64,000 nt of DNA from JAGWRA01 sp035534615 (GTDB lineage Bacteria > Acidobacteriota > Vicinamibacteria > Vicinamibacterales > CAVVIG01). Positions 25,730 to 33,302 of the stretch are shown one piece after another (the stretch's first letter is position 1; every line of letters starts with the position of its first letter). A program made the position numbers and the translations under genes. The DNA lies in the NCBI GenBank assembly GCA_035534615.1, contig DATLRO010000112.1, forward strand, positions 1-64,000, written 5' to 3'. The notes beneath the pieces were generated by a model, which saw only the letters and a list, made by a program, of their open reading frames with translations, was not told where the DNA came from and did not search any database.

Positions 25730-26404
25730 ATGCCGCGTGCCGGCTGCCTGTCGTTCATCGTCGCGGCGATCCTCATGGTGCTGCTGCCGCTCGTCATGAT
25801 GGATCTGATGTCGGCCGCGCTGCTCAAGCTGCACCTGACCCCCGACATGGCGGTGCTGATCGTCTTCGGCGTCTTCGCCGGCAGCCTCGTCAACCTGCCC
25901 GTCCGGCGCATCGTGCGATCCGAGCCGGTGCCGGTGGACGCGCTGGCGCTGTTCGGCCTCCCGGGCATGTGGCCGCGGCTGCAGCGGGTGCGGCACGAGA
26001 CCATCATCGCGGTCAATGTCGGCGGCTGCCTGATCCCGGTCGGGCTGGCGGCGTACGAGGCGGTCCGCCTGATCGCCCTCCGGACCGACCTGCCCGCTCT
26101 GGCGACCGTCGTCCTGCTGAACGTGTGGGTCTGTCACCGGTTGGCCCGGCCGGTGGCCGGCGTCGGCATTACCCTGCCGGCGCTGGTGCCGCCCGCCATT
26201 GCCGCGACCGGGGCGCTGCTGCTGGCGCCGGCGAACGCCACGCCGGTGGCGTTTATCGCCGGCGTGCTGGGGCCGCTCGTGGGGGCGGATCTCCTGCACC
26301 TGCGGGATGTCGACCGCGCGTTCACCGGCCTGCTCAGCATCGGCGGCGCCGGAACGTTCGACGGGATCCTGCTGTCGGGGATCGTCGCGCTGTACCTGGC
26401 GTAG
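25730..26404 (+). CDS. DUF1614-family membrane protein
   Basis: 224-aa polytopic inner-membrane protein with about six hydrophobic segments. It resembles the DUF1614 family: LIVFGVFAGSLVNLPV in the N-terminal half, VNVGGCLIPVGLAAYEAVRL in the middle, and near the C-terminus a GADLLHLRD charged loop followed by GGAGTFDGILLSGIVALYLA. Members are widespread, often near energy-metabolism genes; the function is unknown. It sits 117 bases after hypF on the same strand and may be co-transcribed. The ATG is chosen at the first in-frame Met before the membrane segment. Confidence 0.65.
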   Translation: MPRAGCLSFIVAAILMVLLPLVMMDLMSAALLKLHLTPDMAVLIVFGVFAGSLVNLPVRRIVRSEPVPVDALALFGLPGMWPRLQRVRHETIIAVNVGGCLIPVGLAAYEAVRLIALRTDLPALATVVLLNVWVCHRLARPVAGVGITLPALVPPAIAATGALLLAPANATPVAFIAGVLGPLVGADLLHLRDVDRAFTGLLSIGGAGTFDGILLSGIVALYLA

Positions 26405-26432
26405 CTCACGGCGGGCGTCCCCGGCGCCGCGT

Positions 26433-28274
26433 TCAGTGCAGGTGATAGGGGACGCTGGTCACGATGATGTTCGGCTGGAAGAGCAGCGCGCCCTTGATGA
26501 GCAGCGCCCGCTGATTGTGCAGCAGCGCCTGCCACCAGCGTTTGGGGACGAACTCCGGCAGCAGCACGGTCAGGTAGCTGTCCGGGTGGCTGGCCTGCAG
26601 CTGCTCGATGAACTCGAGCAGCGGCTCCATGATCGACCGGTACGGGGACTCGAGCACGACCAGCTTGACGCCCTCGCCCCAGCGTTCCCAGTCCTGACGG
26701 ATCTTGGCCGTGACCACCGGCTCCACGTCCACGTAGGCGGCCAGCACCTCCGGCGACAGCGAGCGGGCGTACTCCAGCGCCTTGAGCACGCCGCGGTGAA
26801 TCCCGCTCACCGGGACGACGACGATGTTCGCGTGCGCCGGCTCGGGCGCCCAGTCCTTGATGCTGAGCTGGGAGGCGACGTGGTCGTAGTGGGTGCGCGT
26901 CATCCGGAACAGCATCACGAGGCACGGGATGAGGACGAGCACGATCCAGGCGCCCTCGGCGGCCTTCGTGGTGGCGACGATGATCAGCACGATGCCGGTC
27001 AGCACCGCGCCGGTGCCGTTGATGATGGCATTCGTCCGCCACTTGCCCTCCCGCAGCCGGTGCCAGTGCCGGACCATGCCGGCCTGCGACAGCGTGAAGG
27101 AGACGAAGACCCCGATCATGTACAGCGGAATCAGCGCATGCGTGTCGCCGTGAAACACGATGAGGAGGAGGCTGGCGAACGCGCTCAGCACCAGGATGCC
27201 GTTCGAGAACGCCAGCCGGTCGCCCTGGTTCATGAACTGGCGGGGGAGAAAGCCGTCGGCCGACACGACCGACGCGAGCCGCGGGAAGTCGGCGTACGCG
27301 GTGTTGGCCGCCAGCACCAGGATCAGCATCGTCGCGATCTGCACGGCATAGTAGGCGGCGTTGCGGCCGCCCACGAGCGCGCGGGCGATCTGTGAGATGA
27401 CCGTCTCGCGATCGGACGGCACGATGTGATAGGCGTGGGCCAGCAGCGTGATGCCGACGAACATCGTGATGGCGAGCACCGCCATCGTCCCGAGCGTGGA
27501 CGCGGCGTTCTTCGACGTCGGATCGCGGAACGCCGGCACGCCGTTGGACACGGCCTCGACGCCCGTCATGGCGGTGCAGCCGTTCGAGAAGGCGGTCAGG
27601 ATCGCGAACAGCCCGAGGGCGTGGACCTCCGCGCCGGTCGGGATCGGCCCTTCCGGCGGCAGCGGCATCAGGGAACCGGTCGCGTACCGCACGGCGCCGA
27701 TGCCGAGCAGCACCAGGATGCTGCCGATGAAGAAGTAGGTCGGCCCGGCGAACAGCCGGCCGGACTCGCGGATGCCGCGCAGGTTCCCGACCGCCAGGGC
27801 CACCACGCAGACCAGGGCGATCAGGACGCGGTCGTCCTGGAGGCTCGGCACGGCCGACGTGATGGCGGCGACGCCGGCCGCCACGCTGACGGCCACCGTC
27901 ATGGTGTAGTCGATGAGCAGCGAGGCGGCGGCGATGAGCCCGGCGCTCCGGCCCAGGTTCTCGCGCGCCACGATGTACGCCCCCCCGCCGTTGGGGTACG
28001 CGTGGATCGTCTGCCGGTACGAAAAGACGACGATCGCGAGCAGCAGCGCGATGCAGAGCGCAATCGGCGTCGCGTAGCTCAGCGCCGCCAGCCCGCCGAC
28101 GATCAGGACCCGCAGGATTTCTTCGGTCGCGTACGCCACCGACGACAGCGCGTCGGACGACAGCACCGCCAGCCCGGTGACGCGGGAGAATCGCTGGTGG
28201 TGCGCGAGGCGGGTGGGAATCGGACGCCCGATGAACAGGCGCTTGAGCTGGGATAACAGCCGCTCTTCCGGCAC
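26433..28274 (-). CDS. kimA: KimA-type potassium:proton symporter (APC superfamily)
   Basis: 613-aa transporter that closely follows Bacillus subtilis KimA (formerly YdaO) along its whole length. It has the N-terminal LSSDALSSVAYATEEILRVL, AYPNGGGAYIVARENLG, the central SNGCTAMTGVEAVSNGVPAF, LVLAANTAYADFPRLAS, and a C-terminal cytosolic domain ending HNQRALLIKGALLF and VTSVPYHLH. About 12 membrane helices precede a USP-like tail of about 150 residues. The family imports K+ with H+ and is inhibited by c-di-AMP in Bacillus. GTG is chosen as start (28274) because GGAGG lies five bases upstream; a TTG four codons earlier is also in frame. A c-di-AMP riboswitch precedes it. Confidence 0.9.
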   Translation of the reverse strand: MPEERLLSQLKRLFIGRPIPTRLAHHQRFSRVTGLAVLSSDALSSVAYATEEILRVLIVGGLAALSYATPIALCIALLLAIVVFSYRQTIHAYPNGGGAYIVARENLGRSAGLIAAASLLIDYTMTVAVSVAAGVAAITSAVPSLQDDRVLIALVCVVALAVGNLRGIRESGRLFAGPTYFFIGSILVLLGIGAVRYATGSLMPLPPEGPIPTGAEVHALGLFAILTAFSNGCTAMTGVEAVSNGVPAFRDPTSKNAASTLGTMAVLAITMFVGITLLAHAYHIVPSDRETVISQIARALVGGRNAAYYAVQIATMLILVLAANTAYADFPRLASVVSADGFLPRQFMNQGDRLAFSNGILVLSAFASLLLIVFHGDTHALIPLYMIGVFVSFTLSQAGMVRHWHRLREGKWRTNAIINGTGAVLTGIVLIIVATTKAAEGAWIVLVLIPCLVMLFRMTRTHYDHVASQLSIKDWAPEPAHANIVVVPVSGIHRGVLKALEYARSLSPEVLAAYVDVEPVVTAKIRQDWERWGEGVKLVVLESPYRSIMEPLLEFIEQLQASHPDSYLTVLLPEFVPKRWWQALLHNQRALLIKGALLFQPNIIVTSVPYHLH

Positions 28275-28285
28275 ACGACCCTCCA

Positions 28286-28421
28286 ACGGCCGACGAGGTT
28301 AGCTGACGGGCTCGGGGTTGGAAGTCCCCTACGCGGCCCGGGCCTCCGAGGGAGGCCGGACACGGCGATACGCCCCAGGGAAGGTCCATGCCCTCCCGCG
28401 CGGGTCCCCCGTATCGGCCGT
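28286..28421 (-). promoter_or_regulatory. c-di-AMP riboswitch (ydaO-yuaA class) in the kimA leader
   Basis: Read on the leftward strand, this 136-base leader carries the conserved blocks of the class in order: GGGGGACCC just after the 5' arm, a GGGGCGTATCGCC block in the middle, and CCCGTCAGCTAACCTCGT at the 3' end, nearly the consensus. The outer P1 stem is a perfect eight-pair match: ACGGCCGA (complement of 28414-28421) with TCGGCCGT (complement of 28286-28293). The GGAGG of kimA starts about two bases past P1, so ligand binding could act on translation as well as transcription. In Bacillus this class switches off potassium importer genes when c-di-AMP is high. Confidence 0.85.
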
Positions 28422-28455
28422 CCCTCCCGGGCGCGGCCGATTTTGGCAACGGGAC

Positions 28456-28484
28456 ATCATACGCCCGATGGGCGGGGGGGCCAA
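28456..28484 (-). promoter_or_regulatory. kimA promoter
   Basis: On the leftward strand TTGGCC (-35, complement of 28479-28484), 17 bases, TATGAT (-10, complement of 28456-28461). This gives a start near 28449, about 28 bases ahead of the riboswitch P1 stem, which is where such a promoter is expected. Confidence 0.55.
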
Positions 28485-28518
28485 ACAGGCCCCCGGAGCG
28501 CCTGAGTGCCCGGAGCCG

Positions 28519-29265
28519 CTACGCCGCCCAGGAGCCGTCCCGGAACAGCGTCAGCGCGATGTCGACGTTGGCGCGCAGGGCGCGCCTGATGGCCGGCCAG
28601 TTCTTGTCCGCGCGAATCAGCGTCTTCCACGAGTAGAGATGCCTGGGCTTGTGAAAGTCGCTGCTGGCGATGTAGGGGTAGTGCTTGAGGCTGGTCACCG
28701 AGAAGAGATCGTCGCGGTTGGCCGCCTCCCACACGTCGACCATGTCGGCCAGCTCCTCCCGGTGGTCCCACAGATAGCACGTGCTGATCTCGATCCGCCG
28801 CGTCGTCCGGTGGTGCGGGTGGCAGGCGATGCTGAGCGCCTGCTGGCGCCGGATTTCCCGCAGGATGTCGAGCGGGTTCTGATCGGCGCTGATGTGGCTC
28901 TTGATGTCGAGCGCGATGATGTGCGCGTTCTTCTTGCCGCGGATGTGGTTCTGCGTGACTTCGGCGCCGGGAATCACGAGCAGGCCGTACTTGCGCCTGG
29001 CGTACCGCGCGGCGTCGCGCACGTCCTCGAGGTACTCGGGAAAGACCTCCTCGGTGACGCCGAACCGCCGCTGCCCCAGCGTCGCCAGCCGGCCGGCCCG
29101 CGCGAGCAGGTCCTTCTTCATCAGAATGTGATCGGTGATCGCGATCACGTCGAAGCGACCCGTCTCGCCGTAGAGGTCGATGACCTCACGGACGGCCAGC
29201 TGCCCGTCGCTCCACCGGGTGTGGACGTGAAAGTCGCAGAGCAGAAACGGCTCGTAGCCGGGCAC
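28519..29265 (-). CDS. PHP-domain metal-dependent phosphoesterase
   Basis: 248-aa PHP-domain hydrolase. The metal-binding motifs are visible: CDFHVHTRWSDG (residues 10-21), AITDHILMKKD, a PGAEVTQNH region, CHPHHRTTRR, and SSDFHKPRH near the C-terminus. Relatives act on phosphoesters (for example TrpH-like nucleases), but the substrate here is unknown. The full motif set suggests an active enzyme. It begins one base after the upstream glycosyltransferase stop, so the two form an operon. Confidence 0.82.
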   Translation of the reverse strand: MPGYEPFLLCDFHVHTRWSDGQLAVREVIDLYGETGRFDVIAITDHILMKKDLLARAGRLATLGQRRFGVTEEVFPEYLEDVRDAARYARRKYGLLVIPGAEVTQNHIRGKKNAHIIALDIKSHISADQNPLDILREIRRQQALSIACHPHHRTTRRIEISTCYLWDHREELADMVDVWEAANRDDLFSVTSLKHYPYIASSDFHKPRHLYSWKTLIRADKNWPAIRRALRANVDIALTLFRDGSWAA

Positions 29266-29266
29266 G

Positions 29267-30001
29267 TCAGGTCCTCACATCGAGATGGGTCCGGTCGGCC
29301 GGCCGGTGCCGGAGAATTTCCGACCAGAAGTTGCGCAGATACAGCCGGAACACCGCCGACCGGCCCATGGCGCGGTATCGCCGCGCCGACGTGTACACGA
29401 ACAGCTCGCGGCAGAGACGGATGGCCCCCTGCGCGGCGAGACGCCGCCCGAGGTTCGTGTCCTCACCGTGGAAGTCGATCGACGTGTCGAAGCCGACCCG
29501 CTCGAGCGCTCCCCGCCGGACCGCGAAGTTTCCGCCGTAGAGCAGCGACCCGATCCGCAGGACGCGGTGCACGAGCAGCTGCGCCGGCGGCGCGACGACC
29601 AGATCGTAGGTCCGCACGAGCGCGCGGCCCGGCAGGTCCCAGTCGTAGAAGCGATAGGGCGCCGAGACGGCCACGAGATGGGGCGACCGCTCGAACCGGG
29701 CCGCCAGCCGCTCCACCCACATCAGCGGGGCGCGGCAGTCGGCGTCCAGGTACGCCAGGATGTCGCCGGTCGCCGCGCGGCGGCCGGCGTCGCGCGCCAC
29801 CACCAGCCCCTTGCGCGGCTCGTCCACCACGCGCACGCCCGGCACCGACGCCGCCACGGCGCGCGTCGCATCGGTGCTGGCATTGTTGACCACCAGGAGT
29901 TCGTCCGGAGGACGGGTCTGAGCGAGCAGGGAATACAGGCAGGCGGGAAGGTAGCGTTCCTCGTTGAAGGCGCAGACGATGACGCTGATCGTCAGCGCCA
30001 T
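29267..30001 (-). CDS. glycosyltransferase family 2
   Basis: 244-aa cytosolic GT-A glycosyltransferase. The nucleotide-binding start SVIVCAFNEERYLPACLYSL is followed by LLVVNNASTDATR and AYLDADCRAP, whose DAD is the metal/UDP-sugar DxD-type motif. Later FHGEDTNLGRRLAAQG holds the acceptor-side catalytic acid. There are no membrane helices. Donor and acceptor are unknown. It forms a two-gene operon with the PHP protein. A hairpin followed by a T-run lies in its leader (30110-30131). Confidence 0.87.
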   Translation of the reverse strand: MALTISVIVCAFNEERYLPACLYSLLAQTRPPDELLVVNNASTDATRAVAASVPGVRVVDEPRKGLVVARDAGRRAATGDILAYLDADCRAPLMWVERLAARFERSPHLVAVSAPYRFYDWDLPGRALVRTYDLVVAPPAQLLVHRVLRIGSLLYGGNFAVRRGALERVGFDTSIDFHGEDTNLGRRLAAQGAIRLCRELFVYTSARRYRAMGRSAVFRLYLRNFWSEILRHRPADRTHLDVRT

Positions 30002-30109
30002 GGGGTCTGCGGCTCCTGCCGGCCCGGCGATCGTTCCGTCGTCACTGGCATCGCAGGCAGGATAGCGTCGGCGTGTCACCGGCAGGTCTCGGCCGTGTTG
30101 CGGCCCTGT

Positions 30110-30131
30110 AAAAACGGCCCGGGCGGGCCGT
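30110..30131 (-). terminator. intrinsic terminator or attenuator upstream of the glycosyltransferase
   Basis: Read leftward: ACGGCCC-GCCC-GGGCCGT, a seven-pair GC-rich hairpin directly followed by TTTTT (the A-run at 30110-30114 on the + strand). It is a textbook intrinsic terminator but lies about 110 bases upstream of the leftward glycosyltransferase, with no leftward gene on its other side. Confidence 0.55.
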
Positions 30132-30203
30132 CTCGGCGCTGGAACTGCCGTCTTTTCATCACGATCGGCCGGCGACGTGCCATCCGGTCGAGCCCGGTCG
30201 AGA

Positions 30204-30232
30204 TTGTCCGCGCCGGGCCCGCATGGTATAAA
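30204..30232 (+). promoter_or_regulatory. sigma-70-like promoter of the Cys/Met-rich protein, leaderless
   Basis: TTGTCC (30204-30209), exactly 17 bases, TATAAA (30227-30232). The -10 ends six bases before the ATG at 30239, so transcription would begin at or next to the start codon, giving a leaderless mRNA. The AT-rich -10 is conspicuous in this GC-rich DNA. Confidence 0.6.
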
Positions 30233-30238
30233 AATCAG

Positions 30239-30631
30239 ATGCGACGTCTGGTCGCGATGATCGTCCTGCCGGTCTGGCTGTTCGCCTGGGCCGCGGCGCC
30301 CCTGAGCGCGGCGGCCGCGTGCGCGATGTCCGACTGCTGCCGCAGCGGACACTGCGCCATGTGCGCCAAGGGCATGTGCGGGATGACCTCGCACCGGCAG
30401 AGCGGCATGCACGCCATGTGCGCCCGCAGCGCAGGCGGCGGCTGCGCCGTGTGTTCGACCAGCGATCGGACCGATGCGTCGAAGGTGCTCGATGTGTCGC
30501 TCCAGCCGGCCGTACTCGCCCGCCCGGCCGCATGGGTCCGCTCCTTCCGCTCCACCCGTCTGGTGACGCTCCTCGCCCGTGCGCTGCCGTCCGCCCCGGC
30601 TGCGGCTCCCTGGGAACCGCCTCGAAGCTGA
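30239..30631 (+). CDS. secreted Cys/Met/His-rich protein, probable metal binder
   Basis: 130-aa exported protein of no family I recognise. A signal peptide spans residues 1-27 (MRRLVAMIVLPVWLFAWAAA, then cleavage near SAAA-AC). The mature N-terminus, residues 28-72, packs nine Cys (28, 33, 34, 39, 42, 47, 61, 69, 72), six Met and three His, including MSDCC, GHCAMC and GMCGM. The remaining C-terminal half is plain and Arg/Ala-rich. This composition suggests soft-metal binding such as copper in the periplasm. The gene has its own promoter, no visible leader, and lies 58 bases before a TonB-dependent receptor on the same strand. Confidence 0.7.
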   Translation: MRRLVAMIVLPVWLFAWAAAPLSAAAACAMSDCCRSGHCAMCAKGMCGMTSHRQSGMHAMCARSAGGGCAVCSTSDRTDASKVLDVSLQPAVLARPAAWVRSFRSTRLVTLLARALPSAPAAAPWEPPRS

Positions 30632-30689
30632 CCCTCCCTCGTCCGGCTTCCGAACCACAGGCAATCGTTCGTTCCAGGGAGGTGTCTTC

Positions 30690-32915
30690 ATGGTCCGCTG
30701 GTGGCGGTCCGTCCTCTGCCTGGGAGTGGTGCTGCTCGTCGCGGCGCCCGCCCTGGCGACTATCTTCGGCAACGTGCGCGGTGTCGTCGACGACCCGCAG
30801 GGGCGCCCCGTGCCGGGCGCGACCGTGCTGATTCAGGCACGGGATTCCGAGTGGACGCAGCAGGTCCAGACCGGCGCCGGCGGCACGTTCGAGTTCCCGG
30901 CCGTCCCGGTCGGGCAGTACGTCGTCACGGTCGTGTCCACCGGCTTCGACCAGCTCACGCAGGCGGTCGAGGTGGAATCCGGGGCGGCCGTCCGGCTGCG
31001 GCTCCGCCTCGCGGTGGCGACGGTCAGGCAGACGGTGACCGTCTCGGCGGCGCCGGCGGCGATCGACACGGAGTCGTCCACGACCGAGACGCTCGTCAGC
31101 CGGGCCGAGATCGCCCGGACGCCCGGGGCCGATCGCGCCAACAGCCTGGCGATGATCACCGACTACGTGCCGGGCGCCTACATGGTGCACGACATGCTGC
31201 ACATCCGGGGCGGGCACCAGGTGACGTGGCAGATCGACGGCGTGCCGGTGCCGAACACGAACATCGCCAGCAACGTCGGCCCGCAGTTCGACCCGCAGGA
31301 CGTGGATTATCTGGAGGTCCAGCGCGGCGGCTACTCGGCGGAGTACGGGGACCGGACCTACGGGATCTTCAACGTGGTGCCGCGATCGGGGTTCGAAGGC
31401 ACGAACTTCGTGGATGCGTCGGCCACGTACGGCAGCTTCAACCAGACGGACGACTATCTCGGCTACGGCAGCCACACCCGGCGCTTCGGCTACTACATGA
31501 GCGCGAACGCGAACCGGAGCGGCTACGGGCTGGAGACGCCGACCGCGCAGGTGCTGCACGACGGGGTGAGCGGCTTCGGCGGCTTCTCGTCCCTCATCTT
31601 CAACAAGACGCCGTCCGACCAGCTCCGCCTGGTGGTCTCGTCGCGGGCGGACCGGTACCAGGTGCCGAACGACCCGATCCAGCAGGCGCAGGGGATCGCC
31701 GACAACGAGCACGAGGACGATACGTTCGTCAACTTCTCCTGGGTGCATACCACCTCGTCCGGCCTGCTACTGACGGTGTCGCCGTTCTACCACTTCAACC
31801 GGGCGCACTACATCGGCGGTCCGCACGACACGCCCTTCGTGCCGGAGGATGATCGGGGGTCGCAGTACGTCGGGGGAGAGGTGACGGTGGCGCTCGTCCG
31901 GGGGCGGCACAACGCGACCGTGGGGCTCGAGTCGTTCGGCCAGCGCGACGACACGCTGTTCGGCCTGACCGCGACCGATGGCAGCGGTCTGGCCCTGAGC
32001 CAGCGGGTGAGGGAGTGGGGGACCATCAGCGCGCTGTTCGCGGAAGAGCAGTACCGGGCGGCGTCCTGGCTCACCTTCAACGGCGGGCTGCGCTACACGC
32101 ACTACACGAACGTGCAGCTCACCGAGGACGCGGTGAGCCCGCGCCTTGGCGTGGCCGTCGTGATTCCCCGGGCGAAGTGGGTACTGAGGGGCTTCTACGG
32201 CCGCTACTATCAGGCGCCGCCGCTCAACACCGTCTCAGGGCCGCTGCTGGGCTTCGCGCTCGACCAGGGGTTCGGCTTCCTGCCGCTGAAGGGGGAGCGC
32301 GACGAGCAGTGGGAAGTCGGTCTCACGGTCCCGATGGGGAAGTGGACGCTCGACTTCGATCACTTCCACACGCGAGCGCAGAACTTCCTCGACCACGACG
32401 TGCTCGGCAACTCGAACATCTACTTCCCGCTGACCATCGCCGACGCGCGGATTCAGGGCTGGGAGGCGACGCTGCGCGCGCCGCGGGCGTTCAACGACCG
32501 GGTCGGGGTCCATCTGGCCTTCTCGAACCAGATCGCCCAGGGCGCGGGCGCGGTGACCGGCGGACTGACCGATTTCGCGCCGCCGGCGCAGGGCTACTTC
32601 TATCTCGACCACGACCAGCGCAACACGCTCAACGTCGGATTCGACGCGACGCTGCCGGCAGCGGCGTGGGTGTCGGGCAACCTGATGTATGGATCGGGCT
32701 TCGTCAACGGCGACGGGCCGGCGCACCTGCCGGGCCACGCCACGTTCGATCTGTCGGTCGGCCGGCCGCTGACCCGCGGATTCTCGCTGCGGCTGAGCGC
32801 GCTCAACGTCGGCAACGTCCGCTATCTGCTCGACAACAGCAGTACGTTCGGAGGCACCCATTTCAACGAGCCGCGCCAGGTGACGCTCGAAGTGCGGTAC
32901 CGGCTGAATCACTGA
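30690..32915 (+). CDS. TonB-dependent outer-membrane receptor with carboxypeptidase-regulatory domain
   Basis: 741-aa receptor. Order: signal peptide (1-24), carboxypeptidase-regulatory beta sandwich (GNVRGVVDDPQGRPVPGATV, about 26-105), TonB plug (about 125-235, including MLHIRGGHQVTWQIDGVPVP), then a beta barrel of about 500 residues ending in EVRYRLNH with a terminal aromatic-rich strand region. The receptor is shorter than Oar-type receptors and closer in size to metal-chelate receptors. GGGAGG lies seven bases upstream of the ATG. The preceding Cys/Met-rich protein suggests the pair handles a metal; that link is inferred from context only. Confidence 0.88.
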   Translation: MVRWWRSVLCLGVVLLVAAPALATIFGNVRGVVDDPQGRPVPGATVLIQARDSEWTQQVQTGAGGTFEFPAVPVGQYVVTVVSTGFDQLTQAVEVESGAAVRLRLRLAVATVRQTVTVSAAPAAIDTESSTTETLVSRAEIARTPGADRANSLAMITDYVPGAYMVHDMLHIRGGHQVTWQIDGVPVPNTNIASNVGPQFDPQDVDYLEVQRGGYSAEYGDRTYGIFNVVPRSGFEGTNFVDASATYGSFNQTDDYLGYGSHTRRFGYYMSANANRSGYGLETPTAQVLHDGVSGFGGFSSLIFNKTPSDQLRLVVSSRADRYQVPNDPIQQAQGIADNEHEDDTFVNFSWVHTTSSGLLLTVSPFYHFNRAHYIGGPHDTPFVPEDDRGSQYVGGEVTVALVRGRHNATVGLESFGQRDDTLFGLTATDGSGLALSQRVREWGTISALFAEEQYRAASWLTFNGGLRYTHYTNVQLTEDAVSPRLGVAVVIPRAKWVLRGFYGRYYQAPPLNTVSGPLLGFALDQGFGFLPLKGERDEQWEVGLTVPMGKWTLDFDHFHTRAQNFLDHDVLGNSNIYFPLTIADARIQGWEATLRAPRAFNDRVGVHLAFSNQIAQGAGAVTGGLTDFAPPAQGYFYLDHDQRNTLNVGFDATLPAAAWVSGNLMYGSGFVNGDGPAHLPGHATFDLSVGRPLTRGFSLRLSALNVGNVRYLLDNSSTFGGTHFNEPRQVTLEVRYRLNH

Positions 32916-32969
32916 GGCGGAGGCGCCGGGGCGGCATCCGGGCGGCGGGCTCAGGAGGCCGGCCCGGGG

Positions 32970-33302
32970 TCAGGCGCCGCCCGCCCACGTCGCGGCGCGG
33001 GCGTGCGCGACCAGCTGGCGCGCGAGGTCGGCGGCGACCGCATCGTCGCCGGCGTCCCACGGCAGCGGAAGCTGGAACGTCCGCGCCCACGGCGGCGCGG
33101 CGCGGTCGAGAAAGGTCAGCGTCCAGATCCCCCACGGATCCCGCGGGGCCTCGAGGCCGGCGAGCTCGTAGGCGACCTGCGCGCGATCGAGGGCGGCCTG
33201 CACGATGGCCGACAGCCGTGCGTGCGTGGTCGCCGGCGGCTGCGGCCGGCGCGCCCCTCCGCCGGCGGCGGGCGTGTGCGCGTGACGGTGTTTCAGGGAC
33301 AT
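32970..33302 (-). CDS. hypothetical protein at the end of the kdp operon, 110 aa
   Basis: It begins MSLKHRHAHTPAAGGGARR, a His/Arg-rich disordered leader, followed by a compact domain containing AALDRAQVAYELAGLEAP, GIWTLTFLDRAAPPWARTF and DLARQLVAHARAA. The pattern is alpha/beta with no membrane segment. I do not recognise the family. Its ATG overlaps the KdpD stop codon as ATGA, so it is translationally coupled to the KdpD input protein and is the last gene of the kdp operon. A role in potassium sensing is only a guess from position. Confidence 0.5.
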   Translation of the reverse strand: MSLKHRHAHTPAAGGGARRPQPPATTHARLSAIVQAALDRAQVAYELAGLEAPRDPWGIWTLTFLDRAAPPWARTFQLPLPWDAGDDAVAADLARQLVAHARAATWAGGA

